Shown here piece after piece: positions 8,487 through 17,676 of a DNA stretch of 64,000 nucleotides (position 1 is its first letter; each line of letters opens with the position of its first letter). A program made the position numbers and the translations under genes. The stretch lies in the NCBI RefSeq assembly GCF_002205895.1, contig NZ_NJDE01000022.1, positions 36,707 to 100,706 on the forward strand, given 5' to 3'. A model generated the notes under the pieces. The model was not told the DNA's origin. It worked only from the letters and a program-made list of their open reading frames with translations, and searched no databases. This DNA is from Saccharibacillus sp. O23 (GTDB taxonomy: Bacteria > Bacillota > Bacilli > Paenibacillales > Paenibacillaceae).

Positions 8487-11400
8487 TTGAGAAAGAAGTA
8501 CATCGGCATTTGGAGCATCGTTCTCGCGCTCATTTTGGTCAGTGTGCCGTTCGGCGTCTGGAAAGCGATGGCCGATACGGAACCCGCTTACCAGATCAAA
8601 ATTCTCGAAATCTCGGACAACGGGACGTTTGCGCTGCAAACAGCGCTTAAGACTACGACGAACGTCACGGTCGACACCATGCGCATGAAAACGTTCGTGG
8701 CGATGCGCGGAGAATTGAACGGCAAATACGACGCGATTTATTTCGGCAACGGAGCCTACAGTCCCAAGCTGCCCTCCGCGTTTACTTCCGGTCCTTCCAA
8801 CGAGCAGCGCGCAGCGCACGATACCGCCGCAGTGATGAACGACATAACCAAACTCAAAGCAGCCGACGTCGAAAACTATTATATTCTCAAAGGTCTGCCG
8901 GTTATTTTCAATACCGCGATCGCGAATCAAACGCCTAACGGAAATTTGTTCGCGCTGTACAACAAATACGCTTCTTTGAGCAATCGGCCGAGCAACGCGC
9001 TGTTTGTCAACGACAGCCAATTGAACACGGTCGTGACCAATATCAAAAACGGAACAGCCCTGTACAAGCAGAGACCGCGCGTGGAAATCACGTCCAAACC
9101 GCAGGACTTCCTGAACAGTGCCTCCAAAATCTACACTACCGGCGATACGCTGACGTTTACGTTTAACGCCAACAACGTCAAAGATTTCAGCACCCCGGTC
9201 AATGCCAAGCTGTACGCCAGCGTAGACAAAGTTCTTCCTTTATCCAACGAGAACGTGGTCGCAAGTTCGACGCTTACCTCGCGTGCCGGAACCTTGACCT
9301 ATAAACTGCCCCAGACTTTTTCGGGACCGGTCTATTGGAAATTGGAATTGACCGCAAACGGACAAAGCGATTATGCGGAAGGCGCCTTCCGCGTCCGCGA
9401 CAAGCAAACCGTGATTCGCGTGCTTCAAGTCATGCCGAGCAACGATGCGAGCAGCCTGCTCAAAGCAGCCAACATGACGCAGTCGTATCTGAAAACGAAC
9501 GATTACGATATTCAGATCACGCCGGTGTTGTTCAGCGAGTTCAATACGGCAAGCACCGTCAACTCTTACGCCAACTTGAACGGCAGATACGACATGATTA
9601 TTTTCGGCTTCGTCGACAACTATAATTCGCAGACTGCCAGCAGCTTGACGGATGCGGCGGCGGCAGGCGTGAACGCCTTCATCAAGACCGGTCAAGCCGT
9701 CATGTTCACCCATGACACCATGATCGGCGATAAATGGAATCCTTGGATCAAAAATTTCCAAGCGACGACCGGACAAACCGGATTGTACACCAACCTAGGT
9801 TTGGGCGCGCCGAATCCGTCCACCCGAACCAAAGTCGTCAATACCGGCATGTTGACGCAGTTCCCGTTCGATCTTTCGCTTCCGCCAAGCAATACGAACG
9901 GTTACGTCGGCCAGATCGCTTTGACGCACGACCAGTATTATATGCTCGATCTCGAAGATCCGACGATCGTGCCGTGGTACAACATCGTCAGCGAAAACAA
10001 CGACAATGCTTCATACAAGCGCGACAGCGACGACAGTTACGATCATTACTATACCTATTCCAAAGGAAACGTCACGTACTCCGGTACGGGTCATACCAAT
10101 ACCAATTTCCCGGAATGGGAACAAAAGCTGTTCGTCAATACGATGTTCCGCGCGTTTATCGGCTCCAACCATGCACCGAGCGTGACCGTCATCTCGCCGA
10201 CCGCGGCCGAAACAACCAAACCTTCTTATTTGAAAGAACTGGTGTTCAGCTATCAGGTAGACGATCTCGATTTGAACGACCTGAACGTTTACTCTTCGGT
10301 CAAATTCAAAGTTAACGGTCAATACGTGGACAATATGGCGATCGCGGAGAAAAGCGTACCGAAAGGCACCGTAATCACCGAAAAATTCACGAATCCGCTG
10401 CAGCTGAAAGACGGCAAAATCCAGATCGAAATCACGGCGCGCGACAAACAAGGGGCAACCGCCGTCAAAACGATCGATCTGACGATTCAAAAGGTCTCGG
10501 CCAACCTGCTTACGGAACGTACGCTGGACACGATCCCGGCCAACTACGAGTTCCTGACCGGAAGCACGGTAGGCATGACGTACAAAGTGACGCCGCAGTC
10601 GATTCCGGCCGCCGATATTCGTTCGGGCGAAAACGGTCTGCAAACGTTGGAGATCTCGAATATCGCGTATACGGAAAAGCTTCCGGCCGGTCTTGAAATT
10701 TCCGGAACGCTTCCGCAGGGCATGACCAAAACGGGTACGGCAAGCACCGGTTATACGTTAAGCAAAACGTTCGACAAAATCACGTATACGTTAAACGGCA
10801 GTTCGTACGAGCCCAATAAAGGCAGCACGTTCTCGTTCCATCTCGATACGATTCCGACGCAAAAAGGAACGTATAATCTGAATCAAGCGCGGTTATCTTA
10901 CGAAGATGTCCACTCGCCTTCCGCCTTTGCTTCGACGCTGCAACAGTTGAAAGATTACAGTCTGATCGTGCTGGGAAGTTCCGACTTAAAATTGGCCGAA
11001 GGTACGATTAAAGGCGGAGTTGCCATCAACGGAAATGTAGATACTTCGGCAACCGTAGGTGCAGATTTGAATGCCTCCAATATCGGCTTCGTTACCAGCG
11101 GAAATCTAACGATTACCAAAGGCAATATCTATAACGGAGCGATTTTGGCCAAAGGCAATTTGACGGCGCCCGGATTTAATTTCAACGAGTTCTCTCGGGC
11201 ATTGATCGGCGGCGATTTGAAATTCGGTTATGCCAGCGGAAGCGCGGCGCAAACGTCTTACGGCGGTGCTTATAGCGGGCCTAATTATCTGAATCCGCAG
11301 CCGACGCAAAGAGATGCGACAGCTCTGAAAAACGAGATTTCTCAAGCATTCAATTTTGCCGATTCCAAAAGCAAGCTCGTTCAATTGTCGAACTCTTATG

Positions 11401-13424
11401 CCAATTTGACATCGAACGGAACCAAGCAACCCGCTTCGGGTACCGACAGCGGCGGAGTCATTACGTTAACCGGTTCGAATCCCGGGCTCAACGTATTCAA
11501 TATTACAAGCGCGGATACGACAGACATGAATGATCTTAAAATTATCGTACCGGCCGGCGCTTCCGCAGTTGTCAATATTTCTGGAGGGACTTTGCGTTTA
11601 TCGAACGTAGTCTCTGCCGATCCTTCCCGGACGCTGATCAACTATACGGGAACCGGAAATCTGTATGTAGGCAATGCTCCGACCAGCCTGTTCCCCAAAA
11701 CCGGCGGTAACGGATCAAAGGTAGACAGCAGCGTATTGGCTCCAAATGCCATCGTCAATTATGCCAATGGTAACGGTTCTCTCTCCGGTTCCATTGTAGC
11801 CAATCAATTGGTATCTTCGGGAAGCATCACATTGAATCGGGCTGCATTTGCAGGTATAGAGCCGCCTTCGACTACAGCGCCTACACCGGGTGAAAGCCGC
11901 ACAATCCAATTCCCGGACGTTTACTTCAACGCTATCATCAAAACGAAAAGCATCACGCTGGCGGATCAGTCGCTGTGGGTCGGGGATTCGACGGTCATCG
12001 TGCCGACGGTCACGATGACCGACGGCACGACCGATCTGACTCCGCTCCTGACTTGGTCGAGCAGCAAGCCTTCGGTAGCGAGTATCTCGTACCCGCTTGG
12101 AACGACAGGCGGTCAATCGGCCAGCGTCAGCGTAACCGGGGCGAGCGCCGGCACATCGACCATTACCGCGACGCTCAAAAATTCTGACGGTACGACTATC
12201 GTAGGCACCGCGCTCGTCACTGTCGAAGCTCCGGCATTGTCGATCGACGGAAGTTCGTCGGTCAATGTTGGTCAGACGATCAAAGATCTTAAAGCGGTAG
12301 TAAACGCGACGAATTTGAGAATCGACAACGTGACTTGGACCGTTATCAGCCCGAACACCGACAACGTGAAGCTGGCTCCGCAAGCCGATCCGACTTCGTT
12401 GTACGTGACCGGATCGAAAAGCGGAACGGTTAAAGTCCAAGCTACCGCAACGATTACCAATATAAGAACCAATACGGTTCGTACGTTGACCGCAACCAAA
12501 GACATCAGCATTATCGATAGCTTGAACAGCGTAGCCGTCAACGGACCGGATACGGTCAAAAAAGGAAGCAGCATCGACCTTAGCACCGTGATCCTTCCGG
12601 AAGCGGCCAACATCGGCAGTATCGTGTGGACGGTGACGGACGGAAACGGCAATGCGGTATTGACGCCGGGAAGTCCCGCTCCCGCCAAAACAGCGACCCT
12701 GCAAGGCGTTGCGCCGGGTCCGGTCACGATTAGCGTTACGGTCAAAACCGCCGGCGACAATCCGATCGAACGAACCGTCACCAAAACGATTTGGGTGCTT
12801 GATTTCGGAATGAACGGACCGGATACCGTGTATGTAGGCGATTCGATCAATTTCACTTCGTCGCTGCTCCCGACCAATTATCCTGGCGCTAAAGGCACCG
12901 TGAACTGGACGGTCTCCAACGTGAACGGTACCGGAGCGGGAATCGGGAACTATGCGAGTCTGGGAACCGCTACAACCAACGGTAACACCAGCACGACGAC
13001 TTTAACCGGATCGAATGCGGGTCAAGTCAAATTGACCGCAACGATTACGACGCCCGCCGGCGATTTCACCGTCGACCGGATCGTAACCATCAAGCCGATC
13101 GTTACGGCTCTGCTCCTTCCTCCGACCGTTAAAGTCGAAAAAGGCGTTCCGTTCGATCTGATCGCAGGCGCGCCTTTACGGGTTAATCCGATCTCGATCG
13201 CGGTATCGGACATCCGAAATCAACTGGTTTGGACCAGCGCCGATCCTTCGGGCGTCAGCGTCAATCCGAACGGCGTGGTGACGGGACTTAAAGAAGGCAG
13301 CGAAGTGGTCGTGACCGTCACTTATCAACGGACGCCGACATCGCCGGCAATTACGGCGACCACCAAAGTCATCGTAGCCAAAGCGGCCGATCCTAACGCG
13401 CCGACAGACGGCGATCGCTACTGA
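8487..13424 (+). CDS. Giant secreted DUF5057 / Ig-like surface protein
   Basis: 1645 residues. The start is a TTG at 8487 because AGGGAGG lies seven bases upstream and a classic signal peptide follows (LRKKYIGIWSIVLALILVSV, with cleavage near KAMAD). Residues about 30-560 resemble the DUF5057 family, with two similar halves beginning YQIKILEISDNG and TVIRVLQVMPSND. About 560-800 is beta-sandwich-like. About 820-1120 resembles a choice-of-anchor-A/beta-helix region full of GN, GG and NGAIL turns. About 1150-1640 contains several bacterial Ig-like modules (WVGDSTVIVPTVTMTDGTTD, VTWTVISPN, GPDTVYVGDSINF). No LPXTG, transmembrane tail or S-layer motif is seen, so how it stays at the surface is unclear. 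It is divergent from pilB and convergent with a minor-pilin operon, so a pilus-associated adhesin is a reasonable inference. Confidence 0.8.
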   Translation: MRKKYIGIWSIVLALILVSVPFGVWKAMADTEPAYQIKILEISDNGTFALQTALKTTTNVTVDTMRMKTFVAMRGELNGKYDAIYFGNGAYSPKLPSAFTSGPSNEQRAAHDTAAVMNDITKLKAADVENYYILKGLPVIFNTAIANQTPNGNLFALYNKYASLSNRPSNALFVNDSQLNTVVTNIKNGTALYKQRPRVEITSKPQDFLNSASKIYTTGDTLTFTFNANNVKDFSTPVNAKLYASVDKVLPLSNENVVASSTLTSRAGTLTYKLPQTFSGPVYWKLELTANGQSDYAEGAFRVRDKQTVIRVLQVMPSNDASSLLKAANMTQSYLKTNDYDIQITPVLFSEFNTASTVNSYANLNGRYDMIIFGFVDNYNSQTASSLTDAAAAGVNAFIKTGQAVMFTHDTMIGDKWNPWIKNFQATTGQTGLYTNLGLGAPNPSTRTKVVNTGMLTQFPFDLSLPPSNTNGYVGQIALTHDQYYMLDLEDPTIVPWYNIVSENNDNASYKRDSDDSYDHYYTYSKGNVTYSGTGHTNTNFPEWEQKLFVNTMFRAFIGSNHAPSVTVISPTAAETTKPSYLKELVFSYQVDDLDLNDLNVYSSVKFKVNGQYVDNMAIAEKSVPKGTVITEKFTNPLQLKDGKIQIEITARDKQGATAVKTIDLTIQKVSANLLTERTLDTIPANYEFLTGSTVGMTYKVTPQSIPAADIRSGENGLQTLEISNIAYTEKLPAGLEISGTLPQGMTKTGTASTGYTLSKTFDKITYTLNGSSYEPNKGSTFSFHLDTIPTQKGTYNLNQARLSYEDVHSPSAFASTLQQLKDYSLIVLGSSDLKLAEGTIKGGVAINGNVDTSATVGADLNASNIGFVTSGNLTITKGNIYNGAILAKGNLTAPGFNFNEFSRALIGGDLKFGYASGSAAQTSYGGAYSGPNYLNPQPTQRDATALKNEISQAFNFADSKSKLVQLSNSYANLTSNGTKQPASGTDSGGVITLTGSNPGLNVFNITSADTTDMNDLKIIVPAGASAVVNISGGTLRLSNVVSADPSRTLINYTGTGNLYVGNAPTSLFPKTGGNGSKVDSSVLAPNAIVNYANGNGSLSGSIVANQLVSSGSITLNRAAFAGIEPPSTTAPTPGESRTIQFPDVYFNAIIKTKSITLADQSLWVGDSTVIVPTVTMTDGTTDLTPLLTWSSSKPSVASISYPLGTTGGQSASVSVTGASAGTSTITATLKNSDGTTIVGTALVTVEAPALSIDGSSSVNVGQTIKDLKAVVNATNLRIDNVTWTVISPNTDNVKLAPQADPTSLYVTGSKSGTVKVQATATITNIRTNTVRTLTATKDISIIDSLNSVAVNGPDTVKKGSSIDLSTVILPEAANIGSIVWTVTDGNGNAVLTPGSPAPAKTATLQGVAPGPVTISVTVKTAGDNPIERTVTKTIWVLDFGMNGPDTVYVGDSINFTSSLLPTNYPGAKGTVNWTVSNVNGTGAGIGNYASLGTATTNGNTSTTTLTGSNAGQVKLTATITTPAGDFTVDRIVTIKPIVTALLLPPTVKVEKGVPFDLIAGAPLRVNPISIAVSDIRNQLVWTSADPSGVSVNPNGVVTGLKEGSEVVVTVTYQRTPTSPAITATTKVIVAKAADPNAPTDGDRY

Positions 13425-13453
13425 TTGACGCGTAAGCGATCCTTTCAAGACAC

Positions 13454-13495
13454 AAAAAAGCTTCCGACCGTTCGCAAACGGTCGGAAGCTTTTTT
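13454..13495. terminator. Bidirectional terminator between convergent genes
   Basis: A 19-bp stem (13454-13472 with 13477-13495) and a 4-nt loop, with A-run on one side and T-run on the other, so it can stop transcription of the surface-protein gene and of the PilX-like gene. Confidence 0.93.
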
Positions 13496-13499
13496 TATA

Positions 13500-15320
13500 T
13501 CATTTGCCCGGAATTTGCGATTCCTGAAGCAGCTCGATTTTGTCCGCTTTGACACTGATTTGATCGACCCGAGGCAAGGCCAATCCCTGATGCTCGAAGA
13601 CCTGATCATTGTAATCGACTTTGAAGCGGCTCGTTTTGGATACGGTTTGATCGTCGAAAATGATATTTTGCCGGCTTGCGTCTTCTACCGAATTGCCGAC
13701 TACCGCATTGACGGTCAGATTGCCTTTGGCGAAAAATCCGCCTTGCAAATCGAAGTTGGAACCGACCCCGTACAATTCGGCTGTCGCGTCGGTATAGAAA
13801 AATCCGCGCAGCGTCTGCGCTACATTGGCTTGAGTGAACGCATCGACCCGGTTCAACAAAATCGGCCCTTTGGAAATCAGTACGATTTCTTTGTCTCCGT
13901 TAGCTCCGGTAATGGTCGCGTCTTGGATTTTGGTATTGCCGAGCGTCAGCAGCGTCGAATCGACATTGATTTTACCGCCCAGATTCACCGCGCCGGTCAC
14001 CAGTACGCTGCTGTACAGATTGAGCGGCGTATTATCTAACGTATTGTTGATCGTCAGATTACCGTTAACAATCAGCCAAGAAGAAGCGCTTCGCTGAGTC
14101 TGAATCAAGCCTTTGAGCCAATCGCCGTCCACATTCAGGTCGCCGTTGAACACGACGGTTCCGGTCATTGTAGTCAACGCCGTTTTCAAATCGTTTAACG
14201 CTTTTTGATAGTTCGGCAGTTCGACCTGAATATAATTCGTATATAGTTTCTCGTACGCATCGAGATCTTTTTTATATTGATCCTGTATGGTCTTGTCGCT
14301 GGACAGCGGATCGACCGGTTTAACGGGTTCCTTCGGCTTGATCGGCATTTTAAGCGCATTCGGAACATTGTTCAAATAGGCAGAGTAATCGGGAATGTCC
14401 ACCGAATCGCTTATTCCGAGCGCTTGACCGAACTTGTCCCGGAAGGATTGATCGACATTTACCTGAACAAATTGTTCGTTTTTGCGTATCCGGACCTGGC
14501 TCAAATCGATATTCAACGCTTTGCGTACATTGGCGATCGTGAGATCTCCGCTTAATGCCGATCCGTCGGCTCCTCGGTTTACCGGCCTTGGCGCATAGCC
14601 GTTTTCCGACAGAGTAAACGCGTCCAAAGACTGGACGAAAGCGAGCGGCTGCGTTTTGTCCGCGCGTTCCACCATCCGGGGGAATAAGCTCGGCTTTTGC
14701 AAGTTTTGGCCTCGGTACGCGTAGTTCGCCACATTGCTGACGCGAAGCGTGTTGCCTGCGTAGATATTGCCTTTGATCGTCGGCGAACCGTTCAAGATCA
14801 GATCCTTTTCCGAACCGAACGCGTAATTCAGAAAGTCCGGGTATAAACTGACTTTGACGTCCTGCTTCAGAATTCGTTTAACGCCGTTGATATCGCTTTG
14901 CGCGATTAACGTTACGGTATAAGAGGAATTGCCTTTCAATCCGCTGCCTGCAAAATCGTCGCTGGCCGTAGCCGACAGCAGGCGGGTCGAAGCGAGTGCC
15001 AATTCCGTTTTGACGCCGGAACCGTTAGTCGCATTACTGGCCTGCAAAGCCGGAATCTGCGACAATACGTCTTGCAACGTCGAACCCAGCATATCGGCTT
15101 TCAACGTTTTGCCGTCCAGCTTGGAAGCGATATACGCCACCGACTCGTCCAGCGTTTTTTGCGTGAGCTGTAAGCTCTGAATATCGTTTTCTCGGGTGAG
15201 GGTCCGTCTTGCTCCGCCTACGGCCGCACTCAATACCGCGACGCCAAGCAGTGTAAGAATGAGCATCATAAACATGACCATAACGAGAGCGGAGCCTTTT
15301 TCTTCACGGAAACGTCTCAT
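13500..15320 (-). CDS. PilX-like pilus assembly protein with beta-helix domain
   Basis: 606 residues. The N-terminus EEKGSALVMVMFMMLILTLL resembles PilX-type proteins: a Gly possibly cut by PilD, then a hydrophobic helix, but without Glu at +5. The remainder is long for a PilX protein and contains repeated strand-turn units such as GSPTIKGNIYAGNTL, VVFNGDLNVDGDW, WLIVNGNLTINN and LQGGFFAKGNLTVN, as in polymer-forming or beta-helix domains. Similar NGN/GNL units occur in the convergent giant surface protein. It is the last gene of a three-gene minor-pilin operon. Possible roles are a pilus-tip or priming-complex component. Function is inferred from context; the C-terminal domain is not tied to a characterised family. 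Confidence 0.7.
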   Translation of the reverse strand: MRRFREEKGSALVMVMFMMLILTLLGVAVLSAAVGGARRTLTRENDIQSLQLTQKTLDESVAYIASKLDGKTLKADMLGSTLQDVLSQIPALQASNATNGSGVKTELALASTRLLSATASDDFAGSGLKGNSSYTVTLIAQSDINGVKRILKQDVKVSLYPDFLNYAFGSEKDLILNGSPTIKGNIYAGNTLRVSNVANYAYRGQNLQKPSLFPRMVERADKTQPLAFVQSLDAFTLSENGYAPRPVNRGADGSALSGDLTIANVRKALNIDLSQVRIRKNEQFVQVNVDQSFRDKFGQALGISDSVDIPDYSAYLNNVPNALKMPIKPKEPVKPVDPLSSDKTIQDQYKKDLDAYEKLYTNYIQVELPNYQKALNDLKTALTTMTGTVVFNGDLNVDGDWLKGLIQTQRSASSWLIVNGNLTINNTLDNTPLNLYSSVLVTGAVNLGGKINVDSTLLTLGNTKIQDATITGANGDKEIVLISKGPILLNRVDAFTQANVAQTLRGFFYTDATAELYGVGSNFDLQGGFFAKGNLTVNAVVGNSVEDASRQNIIFDDQTVSKTSRFKVDYNDQVFEHQGLALPRVDQISVKADKIELLQESQIPGK

Positions 15321-15353
15321 GCCAGCTTGTTCCCCTTTCTGTTCATTGAACCT

Positions 15354-15953
15354 TTAGAACCCGAATCGGCTTTCGAGTTGAAGCTGCGATTGCCCCGTGC
15401 CCGAACCGAGCGCAAGCACCAACTTAATATTGATCAGCCCGGTCGTGTAATAATTGAAGCCGCCGACTTTGCTGCCTTCGAGCGTAATCGAAGACAGTCC
15501 GTTGACGATACTTCCGTTAGCGATTCTTGTAGCTTCGTAGGGATCGACGGGCGGATTGCTCGAATTCAGAATTTGCGCTTTTTGGATCTGCAGCTGGCCT
15601 TGCTGCGGAAAATGTTCGGGGTCCGGCGTTACGATTCGGATCGTAACTTTGTCGTTGGTCTGCTCATTGCCCAGCTCATCCACATGCACCATATCGAAAC
15701 CCGTTCCGTCCGCCAACGCATAAACGCGATCCGGCGCATAGGCATATAACTCCGTAATGATGGCGGACATCAGAATATCGCTTTCTTCGCGCAGACGATT
15801 TTCGACCGAGACTTGATTATAACTGCGAAATCCGAAAAAAATGGTAGTAGAAATGACGCCCAAAATGATCGCCATCAGCGATAATACGGCAAGCAGTTCG
15901 ATCAGCGTCACGCCTTCTTCCCGCTTCCAAGCTTTAACGAATCGATTGCGCAT
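15354..15953 (-). CDS. Minor pilin (PilW/GspJ-like)
   Basis: 199-residue prepilin. Its signature REEGVTLIELLAVLSLMAII has the PilD site after Gly and Glu at +5, then a membrane helix. The C-terminal domain (about 145 residues) is beta-rich and has SLSSITLEGSKVGG-like strands. The ATG at 15953 has GGAGGG nine bases upstream. Its start overlaps the preceding pilin gene by 20 nt, indicating coupled translation. Minor pilins of this class prime assembly and form the pilus tip. The resemblance is to the PilW/GspJ group in size and position; exact subtype is uncertain. Confidence 0.82.
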   Translation of the reverse strand: MRNRFVKAWKREEGVTLIELLAVLSLMAIILGVISTTIFFGFRSYNQVSVENRLREESDILMSAIITELYAYAPDRVYALADGTGFDMVHVDELGNEQTNDKVTIRIVTPDPEHFPQQGQLQIQKAQILNSSNPPVDPYEATRIANGSIVNGLSSITLEGSKVGGFNYYTTGLINIKLVLALGSGTGQSQLQLESRFGF

Positions 15954-16512
15954 TCACATATCCCTCCACGGTAACCGCATCCGCTCCCGGTCCTGCGGCT
16001 CCCGGCGAAACCGAAGTCACCGTCGCGCTGATCGGCAGCAGCAAAGCACCTCCGGTATCGTTCGAACGGTTCAGACTTTGCTGATATTCGATCACGATCC
16101 GATACTGAATCCCGTTGACGCTTGGTTGAAGCACCGCCATGGTAGGCTGCAAATTTCCGTTTTCGAAAATATTACGGAATTTGCACGCTCCTGTATCCGC
16201 GTTCGTGCAGCTTCCGAAGGTTTCCGGCGTAATGCCTACGCGCCGTTGGTTTAGCGCATCACCGGTTCGGACAACGGTAGCATCAGGCGAATCGAAATAC
16301 TCTTTTAGCCGGGTGAAATCCTGTTTTTGCATATACACCAAAGCATTTCGAGCCAAATTGGACATAATCGTTTTATTTTGATTGGTTTTGGCAAACGTAA
16401 GGGCATTCCCGAAATAAGCCGTGAAAGCTAGCGCGACGATGGATACGATCAGCATAGCCGCCAATACTTCGATCAATGTAAAGCCCTGTTCTTTTTTGAG
16501 CCGCTCCAGCAA
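15934..16512 (-). CDS. Minor pilin (PilV/GspI-like)
   Basis: 192-residue prepilin with a short seven-residue basic leader before QGFTLIEVLAAMLIVSIVAL: PilD site after Gly, Glu at +5. The start is TTG at 16512, supported by AAGGAGG seven bases upstream. The C-terminal domain contains one Cys pair (CTNADTGAC) that could form a small disulfide loop. It is first gene of the minor-pilin operon, with a good promoter upstream. The Ala-rich IEVLAA helix is typical of PilV/GspI subunits. Confidence 0.85.
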   Translation of the reverse strand: MLERLKKEQGFTLIEVLAAMLIVSIVALAFTAYFGNALTFAKTNQNKTIMSNLARNALVYMQKQDFTRLKEYFDSPDATVVRTGDALNQRRVGITPETFGSCTNADTGACKFRNIFENGNLQPTMAVLQPSVNGIQYRIVIEYQQSLNRSNDTGGALLLPISATVTSVSPGAAGPGADAVTVEGYVNAQSIR

Positions 16513-16607
16513 CGAAATTCCTCCTTCAGGCGCGTCTAAGCAACGGTAACCCTTTACCAGCCGAAAAGACCATAGTTTCTTCTATATCGACCTTTTGTCC
16601 TTCTTTC

Positions 16608-16637
16608 ATTATAGGTGCCTCGGGCAGCGACCGGCAA
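16608..16637 (-). promoter_or_regulatory. Predicted SigA promoter for the minor-pilin operon
   Basis: Minus strand: TTGCCG (16637-16632), 18-bp spacer, perfect TATAAT (16613-16608), about 95 nt before the TTG start of the first minor pilin. Confidence 0.55.
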
Positions 16638-16781
16638 CGATTATTTAGGTCTTTCGAACCTAGTTCGGAAGAGTTCGGCGGCGCAGGCAGGAAACGAGTC
16701 GGGAAGGACGAACTGTTAGAAAAGTAAAGCGTTTTCTATAAACGTTTCTATCGCGCTCATTTGAAGGAGGCATATTCAAAC

Positions 16782-17576
16782 ATGGCTTTGTTGTCCTGCA
16801 ACTTTTTCTCCGAATCGTTAGGTCTTAGCACTTCGATGACCGTGATTCTGCCGCAGCAGACCCGTTCGCAGATCGGCTTGGAGAACGTCAAACGTCCCGG
16901 TCCGCATAAAACGCTGTATCTGCTGCACGGGCTGTCCGACGACGATACGATCTGGCTGCGCCGCACGTCGATCGAACGTTACGCCGCGGCTTACGGCATC
17001 GCGATCGTGATGCCGCAAGTTCATCGCAGCTTCTATACGGATATGGAATACGGCGAAAAATATTGGGAGTTTATCAGCGAAGAACTGCCGGAACTGGCCC
17101 GTTCGTTCTTCCCGCTGTCGGCCAAGCGCGAAGACAACTTCGCCGCCGGTCTGTCGATGGGCGGATACGGAGCGTTCAAACTGGCGCTGCGCCGTCCGGA
17201 CCTGTTCGCGGCCGGCGCGAGTTTGTCGGGCGCTACGGATATCGCGGCCATGACCGAGAACCCGGAAAATCCGCGTTCGGGACTGCTGCAAACCATCTTC
17301 GGCGACCGGACCGTACGCGGCAGCGAAGACGATCTGCTGTTCCTGTTGGATCGCGTATCGAAATCGAACGGACCGAAACCGAAATTGTATCAATGCTGCG
17401 GCACGGAAGATTTCTTGTACGCGGACAATCAGACGTTCCGCAAAGCCGCGGAAGCCGGTACGCTCGATTTTACTTACGAAGAAGGCCCGGGCGAACACGA
17501 ATGGGGCTATTGGGACAAAATGATCCAACGCGTCTTGGAATGGCTGCCGCTTGAGGCGGACGAGCCGAAGAAGTAA
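16782..17576 (+). CDS. Alpha/beta-hydrolase esterase (EstA/esterase D family)
   Basis: 264-residue cytoplasmic esterase of the tributyrin esterase/S-formylglutathione hydrolase-like family. The nucleophile Ser is in GLSMGGYG (about residue 125), the oxyanion region in [11 protein letters not shown], the acid in CGTEDFLY and the His in [10 protein letters not shown]. The ATG at 16782 follows AAGGAGG by 11 nt; an upstream in-frame TTG lies on top of that site and is rejected. A weak promoter (TATAAA at 16737-16742) is possible. It stands alone between the minor-pilin operon and a diguanylate cyclase; the substrate is likely a short-chain acyl ester, not determinable here. Confidence 0.88.
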   Translation: MALLSCNFFSESLGLSTSMTVILPQQTRSQIGLENVKRPGPHKTLYLLHGLSDDDTIWLRRTSIERYAAAYGIAIVMPQVHRSFYTDMEYGEKYWEFISEELPELARSFFPLSAKREDNFAAGLSMGGYGAFKLALRRPDLFAAGASLSGATDIAAMTENPENPRSGLLQTIFGDRTVRGSEDDLLFLLDRVSKSNGPKPKLYQCCGTEDFLYADNQTFRKAAEAGTLDFTYEEGPGEHEWGYWDKMIQRVLEWLPLEADEPKK

Positions 17577-17599
17577 TTCGTTTTTCGTTTCGGCCCTAT

Positions 17600-17641
17600 A
17601 AAAAAGCTCCGAATCCGCCTGAGCGGAAACGGAGCTTTTTG
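17600..17641. terminator. Bidirectional terminator
   Basis: Arms 17601-17611 and 17630-17640 pair perfectly, with an inner CCGC/GCGG stem; A-run and T-run on either side. It serves the esterase gene and the convergent diguanylate cyclase gene. Confidence 0.92.
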
Positions 17642-17676
17642 GCGAGGCCGCATAGTCAGCAAACAAAAAACGGTCT

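Noticed and set aside
16724..16746. CcpA cre-like site before the esterase gene
   Set aside because: AAAGCGTTTTC fits the core but the outer TG/CA positions do not match, so support is too weak.
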